64,000 nt of DNA from Planococcus plakortidis (GTDB lineage Bacteria > Bacillota > Bacilli > Bacillales_A > Planococcaceae): NCBI RefSeq assembly GCF_001687605.2, contig NZ_CP016539.2, positions 402,501 through 466,500 of the forward strand, given 5' to 3'. Position 1 is the stretch's first letter. Every line of letters starts with the position of its first letter. Under the pieces are notes generated by a model. The model did no database searches and was not told the DNA's origin. It worked only from the letters and a program-made list of their open reading frames with translations. Made by a program: the position numbers and the translations under genes. Positions 8,628-17,365 of this stretch are shown here, in pieces.

Positions 8628-10127
8628 ATGAAGTTGCACTTTGCACGAATCCCTGGGATACGCATATTGAAAACCTTTGGGTCAGAGTCTGTCGACATCG
8701 AGTCGATTGTCTACAATTCCTCGGCTGCACGGGACGGTTCGGCATTCTTTTGCGTCATCGGGGAGAATACGGACGGACATTTATACATAGAGCCTGCCAT
8801 CGGAAACGGTGCGCGGGCAATCATCGGCTCCAACGAAGAGATTCTGTCACAGCAAGCAAAGCGCCATCCGGCTGTCAGCTTTGTGCTCGTGGGGGATGTG
8901 CGCAATGCCCTTGCGCATATGGCGGATTTCTTTTTCGGTTCGCCGCAGAAAGAGCTATTTAAAATCGGCGTGACGGGAACGAACGGCAAGACCACGACTG
9001 CGACCTATGCCCGAAATTTATTTAACCTGCTCGGCACACCATGTGGATTTATCGGCACGACAGGCGTCGAAACGGCTGAAGGCAAAGTGCCTTTTGAGAA
9101 AAGCACGCCGACAACGCCGATCGCCTCAGACATCCACCAGATTTTCTCTCTGCTGGTCGATGCCGGCACGAAGGCAGTGGCCATGGAAGTGTCCTCGACC
9201 GCACTGGATCAGCAGCGGGTGGGAGGGATCGTTTTCGATGTAGCCATCCATACGAATCTATCCGAGGAACATCTGGAATATCATAAGACTTTCGAACATT
9301 ACCGGGAGTCCAAACTGAAATTGTTCGAGCGCGCGAAATCGGCAGTCGTCAATCTGGACGATCCCGGATTAAGTGAGGGCATATTGGCGGTGGCGGATTA
9401 TCCGGTATTGAGCTATAGCCAGGACCCATCGAGCGGGGCTGACCTCATTTGGGGGAATTACAGCGCCTCTGCACAGGGGATGCGTTTTGAATTGAATTAT
9501 AGAGGCGATGCCCGGATCATCGAAGCACCGTTGTTCGGCGATTACAATGCTGCGAATTTGACTGCAGCGATTGGGGCGGCATTGCACGCAGGGCATTCGA
9601 TAGACCGCATCATCGAGGCTCTGCCGAAGATGCCCCAAGTGGAAGGGCGCTTCCAAGTGATCAAGGGGCCTGAGGAAAGGACCATTATCCTTGATTATGC
9701 GCATACTCCAGTCGCCATCGATGCGGTATTGACCGAAGCCCGTAAATTGCCCCATCGCCGTTTGATCGCACTCATCGCCGGAATCGGCATCCGGGATTTC
9801 GCGAAGATGCCGAAAATGGCGAAAGCGTCTGAAGGAAAAGCGGATGTCTTGGTCGTGACAGTCGACCATCCGGGGTACAACGATCCAGAAGAAGTGGTTT
9901 CGGAAGTGATCAAAGGCTTCAGCGTTCCGTATATGCAAAAAGTGCTGAAGGCGCCGACGCGCAAGCAGGCAGTGGAAAAAGCGCTCGAAGAAAGCGGCCC
10001 CGAAGACATTATCCTGTTGTCGAGCGGTTGCATAAACGGCGCGCAGATCATCAAAGGGGAACATATCCCGCATTCGGATGAAGCGATCATCGAAGCGTTC
10101 TTCTCGAGCAAACCTGGGGAATTTTAG
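8628..10127 (+). CDS. Divergent Mur ligase (MurE-like)
   Basis: A 499-residue three-domain Mur ligase. The N-terminal UDP-binding domain has DGSAFFCVIGENTDGH. The central ATPase domain has the P-loop GTNGKTTT (residues 117-124) and NLSEEHLEYHKT. The C-terminal domain has YAHTPVAI. Key MurE segments are altered: the amino-acid-selecting DNPR/DNPA motif is DHPG (residues 413-416), the G(D/E)RDxTKxPxMG loop is GIRDFAKMPKMA, and the terminal GREPYQ is replaced by GCINGAQ. It stands alone rather than in a division/wall cluster, so it is probably a paralogue adding a different residue or using another acceptor. The fold call is firm and the reaction is not. Confidence 0.72.
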   Translation: MKLHFARIPGIRILKTFGSESVDIESIVYNSSAARDGSAFFCVIGENTDGHLYIEPAIGNGARAIIGSNEEILSQQAKRHPAVSFVLVGDVRNALAHMADFFFGSPQKELFKIGVTGTNGKTTTATYARNLFNLLGTPCGFIGTTGVETAEGKVPFEKSTPTTPIASDIHQIFSLLVDAGTKAVAMEVSSTALDQQRVGGIVFDVAIHTNLSEEHLEYHKTFEHYRESKLKLFERAKSAVVNLDDPGLSEGILAVADYPVLSYSQDPSSGADLIWGNYSASAQGMRFELNYRGDARIIEAPLFGDYNAANLTAAIGAALHAGHSIDRIIEALPKMPQVEGRFQVIKGPEERTIILDYAHTPVAIDAVLTEARKLPHRRLIALIAGIGIRDFAKMPKMAKASEGKADVLVVTVDHPGYNDPEEVVSEVIKGFSVPYMQKVLKAPTRKQAVEKALEESGPEDIILLSSGCINGAQIIKGEHIPHSDEAIIEAFFSSKPGEF

Positions 10128-10207
10128 CGGTGAGGGTCGCTTTTTCCGGGTGGAATGTGTTTAATAGAAGAGAAGCTAGTTAAAGACTAAGAATTGGAGT
10201 GAATGGA

Positions 10208-11590
10208 ATGCAGTATCGTACAGAAAAAGACACGATCGGTGAAATTCAAGTTGAAGCTGACAAAATGTGGGGCGCGCAAACCCAGCGCAGTGTCCAAAAC
10301 TTTGCCATCGGCACGGAACGTATGCCCCATGAAGTGGTCATGGCATTTGCTCAATTGAAAAAAGCGACAGCGAAAGCGAACCACAAGCTCGGCAAGATGT
10401 CCGATGCGAAAATGCGCGCTATCGAAACAGCTGCGAACGAAGTGATCGAAGGCAAATGGAACGACCATTTCCCGCTCGTCGTTTGGCAGACAGGAAGCGG
10501 CACGCAATCCAATATGAACATGAACGAAGTATTGGCACGCCGCGGTAATGAAATCCTGGCGGAACAAGGTTCGGACGAAAAGCTTCACCCGAACGATGAT
10601 GTCAATATGTCCCAAAGCTCAAATGATACATATCCGACAGCGATGCACGTTGCCGGCGTTTTGGCTGTGACGGAGCAATTGATCCCTGCGGTCCAGAAAT
10701 TGAAAGCGACTTTGGATGAAAAAGCGAAGAAATTCGACGAGGTCATCAAAATCGGGCGTACGCATTTGCAAGATGCTACACCGCTTACGCTCGGCCAAGA
10801 AATCAGCGGCTGGCGCCATATGCTGGAGAAGAGCGAACGCATGATCAAGGAAAGCGTTGAGCATATGCGTGAACTTGCGATCGGCGGGACAGCGGTCGGA
10901 ACGGGCATCAACGCAGACCCGAAATTCGGCGGCTATGTTGCGGAATTCATCTCAGAAGCGGTCGGTACGGAATTCACTTCAGCGGAAAACAAATTCCATG
11001 CACTGACAAGCCATGATGAAATGGTCTATACACACGGGGCGGTCAAAGCGCTTGCGGCAGATGCAATGAAAATCGCGAACGACGTGCGCTGGCTCGCGAG
11101 CGGGCCACGCAGCGGCATCGGCGAGATCACGATTCCGGCAAACGAGCCAGGCAGCTCGATCATGCCAGGGAAAGTCAACCCGACACAAAGCGAAGCCTTG
11201 ACGATGGTAGCGGCTCAGGTCATGGGCAACGACGCAGCGATCGGATTTGCAGCGAGCCAAGGAAACTTTGAATTGAACGTCTTCAAGCCGGTCATTGCGT
11301 ACAACTTCCTGCAATCGGTGCGCCTGATGACGGATTCACTCGTTTCCTTCAACGATAACTGCGCAATCGGCATCGAAGCGAATTTGGACGTCATCGAAAA
11401 CCACGTGAAGAATTCCTTGATGCTTGTCACGTCTCTCAACCCGCATATCGGTTACGAAAAAGCGGCAGCGATTGCCAAGCAAGCACATAACGAAGGCACG
11501 ACGCTGAAAGAATCAGCAGTCAAGAGCGGCCATTTGACGGCGGAGCAATTCGACGAATGGGTGCGCCCGGAGAATATGGTAGGAAAATAA
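10208..11590 (+). CDS. fumC: Fumarate hydratase class II
   Basis: A 460-residue homotetrameric fumarase of the citric-acid cycle that interconverts fumarate and (S)-malate without an iron-sulphur cluster. The superfamily signature [11 protein letters not shown] is present, with the substrate-binding [14 protein letters not shown] segment ([10 protein letters not shown]), [14 protein letters not shown] and the [10 protein letters not shown] block. The frame opens with GTG at 10199, but the ATG at 10208 sits five bases after GGAGTGA and gives the normal MQYR start. It is monocistronic, with its own terminator. Confidence 0.95.
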   Translation: MQYRTEKDTIGEIQVEADKMWGAQTQRSVQNFAIGTERMPHEVVMAFAQLKKATAKANHKLGKMSDAKMRAIETAANEVIEGKWNDHFPLVVWQTGSGTQSNMNMNEVLARRGNEILAEQGSDEKLHPNDDVNMSQSSNDTYPTAMHVAGVLAVTEQLIPAVQKLKATLDEKAKKFDEVIKIGRTHLQDATPLTLGQEISGWRHMLEKSERMIKESVEHMRELAIGGTAVGTGINADPKFGGYVAEFISEAVGTEFTSAENKFHALTSHDEMVYTHGAVKALAADAMKIANDVRWLASGPRSGIGEITIPANEPGSSIMPGKVNPTQSEALTMVAAQVMGNDAAIGFAASQGNFELNVFKPVIAYNFLQSVRLMTDSLVSFNDNCAIGIEANLDVIENHVKNSLMLVTSLNPHIGYEKAAAIAKQAHNEGTTLKESAVKSGHLTAEQFDEWVRPENMVGK

Positions 11591-11596
11591 TGCAAG

Positions 11597-11625
11597 CAGC
11601 CGGGAGTTTCCCGGCTGTTTTTTTG
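11597..11625 (+). terminator. Terminator of fumC
   Basis: CAGCCGGGA/TCCCGGCTG stem followed by seven T residues. Confidence 0.92.
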
Positions 11626-11682
11626 TGGAACAAGGAGTTTTACGGCAGGAAATAGAAGTAGAGGGAACGAGAGTGATTAAAT

Positions 11683-11882
11683 CGCTCCAGGCGGACGCTT
11701 TCGGGCCCACAGGATGTGGGTCATGCAGCTGGCGCGACAGGACGTCGCGCTGCCAGCTGCCAGGGCATGGCTTGAGCCTCCTCGGTCGCTATGCTCCCTG
11801 TGGGGTCTCAAGACTCATGTCGCTCCGTCGCTGTGCTCCGTCACTGCTCCCGCAGGAGTCGCCGCCTTCTACTCTTTCATTA
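11683..11882. repeat. Interspersed GC-rich intergenic repeat
   Basis: About 200 bp with no gene, filling the gap between fumC and the PP-loop gene. It contains an imperfect palindrome GGGCCCACAGGATGTGGGTC, a GCAGCTGGCGCGACAG / GTCGCGCTGCCAGCTGC dyad and a terminal CCCGCAGGAGTCGCC box. The dyad block recurs within the composite repeat at about 39535-39592. Similar boxes are, from memory, common between genes in Bacillales genomes. It was not used as coding sequence because the downstream ribosome site selects ATG 11928. Confidence 0.65.
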
Positions 11883-11927
11883 AGACTATTAATAGCAAGA
11901 CACAAGAAATCACAGAAGAGGTGCAGT

Positions 11928-12590
11928 ATGCAGAAATCGTTTATTACATCATGGAGCGGCGGCAAGGACTCCGCTTTGGCCTATTACCGTGCCGTTCAGC
12001 AAGGGCATGTGCCCGCCGCATTGTTTACCATGTTTGAAGAGGACGGGGAACGTTCGAAATCTCACGGACTGAAAAAACAGGTCTTGGAAGCGCAAGCGGA
12101 ACGGATGGGCTTGCCGTTGGTGATCGGCCAGGCCGACTGGTCAGGCTACGAAGAGGAATTCATCCGTCATTTGCAGAATTTCAAAGAACAAGGCATCGAA
12201 ATGGGCGTTTACGGTGATATTGACCTGCAGGACCATCTGGATTGGGTCGTGAAAGTCAGCGGAAAGGCAGGGCTTGATGTCTTGCATCCGCTGTGGCAAG
12301 AAGCCCGGCGGTCACTGTTGGAAGAGCTGGTCGAAGAAGAGTTCAAAGCCGTCATTACAGTGGTTGATACTGCGCGTGTCGGGGAGGAATTTCTTGGGCG
12401 TGTTTTCACCCGCGAGCTGATTGAAGAACTGGAGTCGCTCGGCATCGATGCCTGCGGAGAGGAAGGGGAATTCCATACCACATTGGTGGACGGCCCGATT
12501 TTTGTTGAACCGCTGCCCGTAGAGTTCGGCGACACTGTTCGCAACGGTCAGTATTCGATGCTTGAGGTGAAACTTCAAACAAGGGAGTGA
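11928..12590 (+). CDS. PP-loop ATP pyrophosphatase (diphthine-ammonia ligase-like)
   Basis: A 220-residue protein with the adenine-nucleotide alpha-hydrolase PP-loop SGGKDS (residues 9-14) and the family segments KQVLEAQAERMGLPL, GVYGDIDL and GEEGEFHTTLVDGP. The last matches the Dph6/ATP_bind_4 family. In eukaryotes Dph6 amidates diphthine, but bacteria lack diphthamide, so the bacterial role is unknown; an ATP-dependent amidation is a reasonable inference. The ATG at 11928 has an AGAGGTG site. The next gene begins six bases after the stop, so the two are probably co-transcribed. Confidence 0.82.
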   Translation: MQKSFITSWSGGKDSALAYYRAVQQGHVPAALFTMFEEDGERSKSHGLKKQVLEAQAERMGLPLVIGQADWSGYEEEFIRHLQNFKEQGIEMGVYGDIDLQDHLDWVVKVSGKAGLDVLHPLWQEARRSLLEELVEEEFKAVITVVDTARVGEEFLGRVFTRELIEELESLGIDACGEEGEFHTTLVDGPIFVEPLPVEFGDTVRNGQYSMLEVKLQTRE

Positions 12591-12596
12591 TGGAAT

Positions 12597-13592
12597 GTGA
12601 TCCAAATCATCAGTGTAGAAGAAAAGCATATCCGCCAAATGGCTGCCTTGCTTTCGAAACGCCAGGCAAGGGAGCGGAAGATTTTTCCGTATCTGCCGGA
12701 TAAGTTCGAGGAGATCGATGAGGCGGAGGTTGTCATCCGCAAATTGCTCGAGCGCCCTTATGTCAGCGGAGTGGTCGCTGTCCGCGGCATTGATGTGATC
12801 GGATACCTGATTTATGAATTCAAGGAAGAAGCCCATCGCGGCCGTTATGTGTGGATGGATTATGAATCGATTGCCATCAGCGAGCATGAACATCCGCGCT
12901 TGCTGCGCTTATTATATGCGGATGCCGGAGCGGAATGGGTCAAGCATGGCTATTTCCACCACGTGCTGATGGCACCGCTCGGAGATGAAATGGTGTTCGA
13001 GCAATGGCTCGATCAAGGATTCGCTTTCGAGCAGAAATACGCCATCCTGTCGTTGGATGATTACGAACCGAAAAACGGTTCGCTGCCGGAACTCGAATTC
13101 CGCCGCGGTGCTAAAGCGGATGCACCGCTTCTGAGGAAAATGGCGGTATGGAACAGCATCCATCAGGCAGCTGCCCCGTCATGGCATCCAATTACCAGGG
13201 AAACCATGGAGAATGTCCAGAAAAGCTATGTGGCATTGACGGAAGACGAAGAAGCCTATCTATGGCTCGCTATCCAAGGCGAACAGCCCGCAGGTTTCCA
13301 TGTGTATTTCCGCAAGGAGGACCCTTTCAGTTTGGTGACTCCCGAAAATTGCGTGGAGCTGCCGGCTGCTTCGACCAACCCGGATATGCGAGGCCGAGGC
13401 ATCGGCCGCGCATTGGCAAACCATTGCTTCTCCGAATTGAAGAAAGAAGGCTATGATTACATTTTTGCCGACTGGCATACGCCAAACCAAATGGCTTCCT
13501 ATTTCTGGCCGCGGATGGGTTTTCAGCCCGTCATGGTCCGGATGTCGCGCCAGATCGACCCGCGCATTTCATGGGCCCACGGGCATGATTGA
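12597..13592 (+). CDS. Tandem-GNAT acetyltransferase
   Basis: A 331-residue protein of two GNAT-like halves. The N-terminal half (1-155) has a degenerate cofactor loop. The C-terminal half (165-320) has a canonical one: NPDMRGRGIGRALANHC, with YIFADWHTPNQMASYFWPRMGF forming the usual C-terminal alpha/beta unit. Such double GNATs typically keep one catalytic and one structural domain. The start is GTG at 12597 behind AAGGGAGTGATGG; the overlapping ATG is out of frame and stops at once. Substrate unknown. It is probably co-transcribed with the PP-loop gene. Confidence 0.78.
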   Translation: MIQIISVEEKHIRQMAALLSKRQARERKIFPYLPDKFEEIDEAEVVIRKLLERPYVSGVVAVRGIDVIGYLIYEFKEEAHRGRYVWMDYESIAISEHEHPRLLRLLYADAGAEWVKHGYFHHVLMAPLGDEMVFEQWLDQGFAFEQKYAILSLDDYEPKNGSLPELEFRRGAKADAPLLRKMAVWNSIHQAAAPSWHPITRETMENVQKSYVALTEDEEAYLWLAIQGEQPAGFHVYFRKEDPFSLVTPENCVELPAASTNPDMRGRGIGRALANHCFSELKKEGYDYIFADWHTPNQMASYFWPRMGFQPVMVRMSRQIDPRISWAHGHD

Positions 13593-13611
13593 GAGGACTG
13601 GCCTGCTACAC

Positions 13612-13640
13612 TTGTGTGCCAAAAAAAGCTTCGTTATACT
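13612..13640 (+). promoter_or_regulatory. Sigma-A promoter of the BCCT transporter gene
   Basis: TTGTGT and TATACT are separated by 17 bp, with predicted start near 13647. This places about 134 nt of leader, including a terminator-like hairpin, ahead of the BCCT start codon. Confidence 0.6.
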
Positions 13641-13679
13641 GGGTGTTGATTGGGTAATTGTAATTTTCTTGCCTTTTGC

Positions 13680-13717
13680 TGAAAAAACTACATTTCTTTG
13701 TAGTTTTTTCTTTTTTT
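13680..13717 (+). terminator. Terminator-like hairpin in the BCCT leader
   Basis: AAAAAACTAC/GTAGTTTTTT stem, ATTTCTTT loop and T-rich tail. It lies downstream of the predicted promoter and 64 bases before the BCCT start, so it may be an attenuator as well as the terminator of the preceding operon. Confidence 0.72.
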
Positions 13718-13780
13718 ATGCTTAACAACTGGGGTTGCAGGGAAGGCAAGAAAAGGACTAAATTTATTGAGGGGGATTTG

Positions 13781-15358
13781 ATGAACAAGAAAGGCTTGAT
13801 CGATTACCGGATTTTTCTTCCGGCTTTGATCATCATCATCGCCATCAGCGTTCCGCTCGCGCTTTATGAAAGCCGTTCACTGGAATTGCTAAATGGAATT
13901 TTTACGACAATCGTGGAAGTGTTCAGCTGGGGTTATCTCTGGTATGGCATTATCCTGGTTGGGGCAGCACTGTATTTCTCGTATTCCAAATACGGTGACA
14001 TCGTTCTCGGGGACCCGGCGGAAAAGCCGCGGCTGACATTGTTCGAATATGCATCCATTTTAATCGCCATGGGGCTCGGTTCCACGATCATGCGCACTGG
14101 GATGTTGCAATGGACATCGGTGGCGAACAATCCGCCGGCCGGCATGGAGGCAGGCTCACCGGAATCGATTTTAATGGGCAATGCCTACAGCATGTTCTTA
14201 TGGGGCTTCCAAGTATTCGCGATTTTCGTCATGATCGCCCCCGCAATGGCTTATACGCTGCACGTCAAGAAAAAACCGATGATGCGCATGAGTGAAGCCG
14301 CACGGCCGGTTTTTGGCGATAAATTAACAGATGGCTGGGCAGGGCGCTTATTGGATATCCTGTTCCTGCTCAGCATCCTGACAGGTGCTGCCGTGACGCT
14401 GGGATTAGGCGCACCGATCATCACATACAATCTTTCTGCATTGCTGAACATAGACGTGACGTTCGGATTGACGCTCATTGTCACGATCGTATGGGTCGCG
14501 CTGTTTTCCGTCAGTGCATATCTTGGCGTAGAGAAGGGCATCAAACGGCTCAGTACATTCAATATCTACTTGGCTGGCGCCTTCACGCTATTCATCCTGT
14601 TGGCAGGGCCTGGTGTCTTCATCTTGAATTATTTTTCGGACAGCATCGCTTCGCTGTTCACGAATTACTTGAGTTTTTCTCTTAATACAGATTCAGTTTA
14701 CCAAGGCGCGGCGTCGCATGTGCAAAACAATACGGTGTTCTGGTTTGCATACAGCGCTACTTGGGCGATGCTGCATTCGGTCTTTGCGGCCCGCATCTCT
14801 AGAGGGCGTACCATCCGCGAGATGATCATGACCTATCTATTGGCGCCGACCCTATTGTCATGGATCGCGACAGGCGTCCTCGGAGGGCTTGGCGTCCACC
14901 GTTATTTGACAGGGGAACTGCCGATCTTGGACATGGTGAAGGAAAATCGCATGGCAGCCATTCCGGAAATCCTGTCGACCTTGCCGCTTGGAGGCTTGGC
15001 GATCGTGATTTTCATCATCGTTGCGCTTATTTTCCTGACAACGACACTCGATTCGACGACGTATACAATTGCGGCTTATACGAGCACGCTGGACATGAGC
15101 AAAAATGAACCGCCGAAAGTTTTGCGCATTCTCGTTGCCGGCATCATCACCGCCATTTCACTGGTGCTCATGAGAATCGGTGGCTTGGCGCCGCTTGAAG
15201 TGATTTCAGGATTGATGGGCTTGCCGATCATTTTCATCACTTTTCTGATGATTTATTCAGCAAAGAAAATGATGGACCAAGACCGGGCTTGGCTCACGAA
15301 TGTAAGGGACAAGGAAACACCGGTCAAACGGTCGAGACAGAAAACGAAAAGCGAATAA
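13781..15358 (+). CDS. BCCT-family transporter with non-canonical substrate site
   Basis: A 525-residue secondary carrier with about 12 membrane helices and a basic C-terminal tail (RSRQKTKSE). The diagnostic ARISRGRTIRE loop is present. The glycine-rich helix reads GLGSTIMRTGMLQW instead of the betaine-type GxGxGLxFWGVAEP. The tryptophan box before ARISRGRT reads WFAYSATWAMLHS rather than the usual WAWWxSWSPF form. Betaine transport is therefore doubtful; a carnitine-like antiport or another quaternary ammonium is possible. The ATG at 13781 follows GAGGGGG; the longer frame begins inside the leader hairpin. It is flanked by hairpins, so it is likely monocistronic. Confidence 0.85.
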   Translation: MNKKGLIDYRIFLPALIIIIAISVPLALYESRSLELLNGIFTTIVEVFSWGYLWYGIILVGAALYFSYSKYGDIVLGDPAEKPRLTLFEYASILIAMGLGSTIMRTGMLQWTSVANNPPAGMEAGSPESILMGNAYSMFLWGFQVFAIFVMIAPAMAYTLHVKKKPMMRMSEAARPVFGDKLTDGWAGRLLDILFLLSILTGAAVTLGLGAPIITYNLSALLNIDVTFGLTLIVTIVWVALFSVSAYLGVEKGIKRLSTFNIYLAGAFTLFILLAGPGVFILNYFSDSIASLFTNYLSFSLNTDSVYQGAASHVQNNTVFWFAYSATWAMLHSVFAARISRGRTIREMIMTYLLAPTLLSWIATGVLGGLGVHRYLTGELPILDMVKENRMAAIPEILSTLPLGGLAIVIFIIVALIFLTTTLDSTTYTIAAYTSTLDMSKNEPPKVLRILVAGIITAISLVLMRIGGLAPLEVISGLMGLPIIFITFLMIYSAKKMMDQDRAWLTNVRDKETPVKRSRQKTKSE

Positions 15359-15374
15359 CGTATGGAATTATTGG

Positions 15375-15415
15375 ATTAACCCGGCTTTCATCAGATGGAA
15401 GCCGGGTTAATTTTA
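15375..15415 (+). terminator. Terminator of the BCCT gene
   Basis: TTAACCCGGCTT/AAGCCGGGTTAA stem, one unpaired centre and a short T run. Confidence 0.88.
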
Positions 15416-15595
15416 TGTAGCATCACGATAAAGCAAGAAAATTCTGGACAAATTCGATTTTAGCGTGGAAGATAAAGGTATTGTCCTCGAGACATCCCAA
15501 TCCGGAATGATTCGGGGAAGGGGCCGTAGAGCGTGCATCTTGAAATTTGGGGAGAAACGCCAAATTACCGATTCGTCAAAGGGGGGTGCTAAGAA

Positions 15596-16015
15596 ATGTA
15601 CAAGAAAATCCTACTCGCTGTGGATGGTTCCGACCATTCACTCCGTGCAGCTAAGGAAGCTGTGAAAATAGCCAAAGGATCCGGCGATTCGCAGATCACG
15701 ATCGTGTTTGTGGCGGATCATGACAATGCGAAAAATGATGTGCTGCACAGCGGCAGTTCCGCGGAGCTTGATTTCCAGCGCCGCAAGAAATTACAGCCAG
15801 TCGAAGAAGCGATTGCATCGGAAAGCATCAAATACCGCGTGGAGATCCTTCACGGGACACCAGGCCCGACAATTGTCGATTTTGCCAATAAAGAAGCGTT
15901 CGACATGCTCGTGATCGGCAGCCGGGGCTTGAATTCCCTGCAGGAAATGGTGCTCGGCAGCGTCAGCCATAAAGTGGTCAAACGCGCGAACTGCCCGGTA
16001 TTGATCGTAAAATAA
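15596..16015 (+). CDS. Universal stress protein, UspA family
   Basis: A 139-residue alpha/beta nucleotide-binding protein. The start MYKKILLAVDGSDHS and the ATP-binding motif GSRGLNSLQEMVLGSVSHKV (Gly-2x-Gly-9x-Gly-Ser) show the ATP-binding class. These dimers are induced by stress and growth arrest. AAAGGGGGG lies eight bases before the ATG. The 180 bases upstream hold no gene and no promoter I can name with confidence. A terminator starts three bases after the stop. Confidence 0.92.
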   Translation: MYKKILLAVDGSDHSLRAAKEAVKIAKGSGDSQITIVFVADHDNAKNDVLHSGSSAELDFQRRKKLQPVEEAIASESIKYRVEILHGTPGPTIVDFANKEAFDMLVIGSRGLNSLQEMVLGSVSHKVVKRANCPVLIVK

Positions 16016-16017
16016 GA

Positions 16018-16046
16018 AAAAGGGCTCCCGGGTGGAGCCCTTTTTG
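16018..16046 (+). terminator. Terminator of the universal stress gene
   Basis: AAGGGCTCC/GGAGCCCTT stem with CGGGT loop and T run. Confidence 0.9.
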
Positions 16047-16072
16047 CTGTAGCAGGCAGGAAGGAGAACAAA

Positions 16073-17338
16073 ATGAAACAGGCTGCGCCAATACATACGC
16101 CGTTTTATTACGGCTGGGTGATCGTCGCGATTTCGGCGTTGTCGTATTTCTTTTCGGGACCCGGCCAAACCTTTTCCAATGCCATTTTCATCGATTACTA
16201 CATCGAAGAGTTCGGATGGAGCCGCTCGACCGTGTCGGGGATTTACTCTGCCGCTACATTGCTCGCAGGGTTCCTGATCTTTATGGTCGGCAGGCTGTTC
16301 GATAGCCAGGGAGCGCGCAAGATGGCGGCCCTCATCTCCAGTTTGCTGGGGCTCGCCTGTTTGTTTAACGGTTTAATCGCCAATACCTTCATGCTATTCG
16401 TCGGCTTTTTCTTCATCCGCCTGCTCGGGCAAGGTTCGATGTCGCTCACGCCGAAGTCGCTCGTGCCGCAATGGTTCATCGCCAAAAGGGGGCGCGCGCT
16501 CAGCCTCGCAGCACTCGGGGCGATGGTCGGCTCTGCTGTTTTTCCATTGCTTAATGTATGGCTGATCGAGACCTTCGGGTGGCGCATGGCGTGGCTGCTG
16601 CTTGGCGCGTCCGTGCTGGTCATTTTCACGCCGCTCGCGTTGTTGCTGATCCGCAACAGGCCGGAAGATATCGGCTTGCGTCCTGATGGGGAAGTGGTTC
16701 GCGCGGGGGAGACCGCAGGGAAGAGCTTATCGGCAGATATTAGCTGGACCGTGAAAGAAGCGCAGAAAACACGTGCCTTTTGGCTGTTGCTGTTTTGCGT
16801 GGCGACGCCTGCCTTGGTAAACACGGGCATCACTTTCCATTTGGTGTCGATTTTCTCACAACAATCGCTGACGCCTGAAGCTGCAGCGACCGTGCTCAGC
16901 TTGATGGCGGTCGTCGGTTTCCCGGTCACGTTTTTAGCCGGCTATTTGCTGGATAAAATCGAAGTGCGCTGGATGCTGGTGGCCTTGTTTGCAGGGGAGA
17001 TCATTTTCATATTGCTGCTCCAGCAAGCGACGGTGCTGTCGCTTGCGATCCTGTTCGGCGTCGTCTGGGGAATCGTGTCGGGGATCGAACGGGTCACATT
17101 AAGCATTGTCTGGCCCAATTATTATGGGCGCCGTTATATCGGCAGCATCAATGGCATCGCCATGGCGGTCATGGTCATCGGTTCTGCCTTAGGGCCTTTG
17201 CCGTTCGGCTTGTTTTACGATTTCCTTGGCGGGTACGATGAAGCATTAAACTTCCTGCTCATCATCCCGGCTTTAGCGATCGCCGCCTCCATCCTGGCCA
17301 AACCGCCCATGAAAGAAGAATTGAGAGTGGGACAATAG
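16073..17338 (+). CDS. Major facilitator superfamily transporter
   Basis: A 421-residue carrier with 12 predicted helices in two six-helix halves. The cytoplasmic loop 2-3 motif A reads GRLFDSQGARK, and the N-terminal FYYGWVIVAIS with EFGWSRSTVSGIYS resembles the OFA/monocarboxylate branch of the superfamily. WRMAWLLLGA between helices 5 and 6 and the RNRPEDIGLRPDG linker are also typical of that branch. It probably imports or exports an organic anion; the substrate cannot be read from the sequence. AGGAAGGAG lies before the ATG. Confidence 0.85.
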   Translation: MKQAAPIHTPFYYGWVIVAISALSYFFSGPGQTFSNAIFIDYYIEEFGWSRSTVSGIYSAATLLAGFLIFMVGRLFDSQGARKMAALISSLLGLACLFNGLIANTFMLFVGFFFIRLLGQGSMSLTPKSLVPQWFIAKRGRALSLAALGAMVGSAVFPLLNVWLIETFGWRMAWLLLGASVLVIFTPLALLLIRNRPEDIGLRPDGEVVRAGETAGKSLSADISWTVKEAQKTRAFWLLLFCVATPALVNTGITFHLVSIFSQQSLTPEAAATVLSLMAVVGFPVTFLAGYLLDKIEVRWMLVALFAGEIIFILLLQQATVLSLAILFGVVWGIVSGIERVTLSIVWPNYYGRRYIGSINGIAMAVMVIGSALGPLPFGLFYDFLGGYDEALNFLLIIPALAIAASILAKPPMKEELRVGQ

Positions 17339-17365
17339 AAAAAGAGCGCCTCGGCGCTCTTTTTT
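17339..17365. terminator. Bidirectional terminator
   Basis: AAAAGAGCGCC/GGCGCTCTTTT hairpin with runs on both sides serves the MFS gene on plus and the resolvase-like gene on minus, whose stop codon overlaps it. Confidence 0.88.

Noticed and set aside
11625..12590. Long form of the PP-loop gene starting at 11625
   Set aside because: The first 101 codons read through an intergenic repeat; ATG 11928 has the ribosome site and gives the usual family start.
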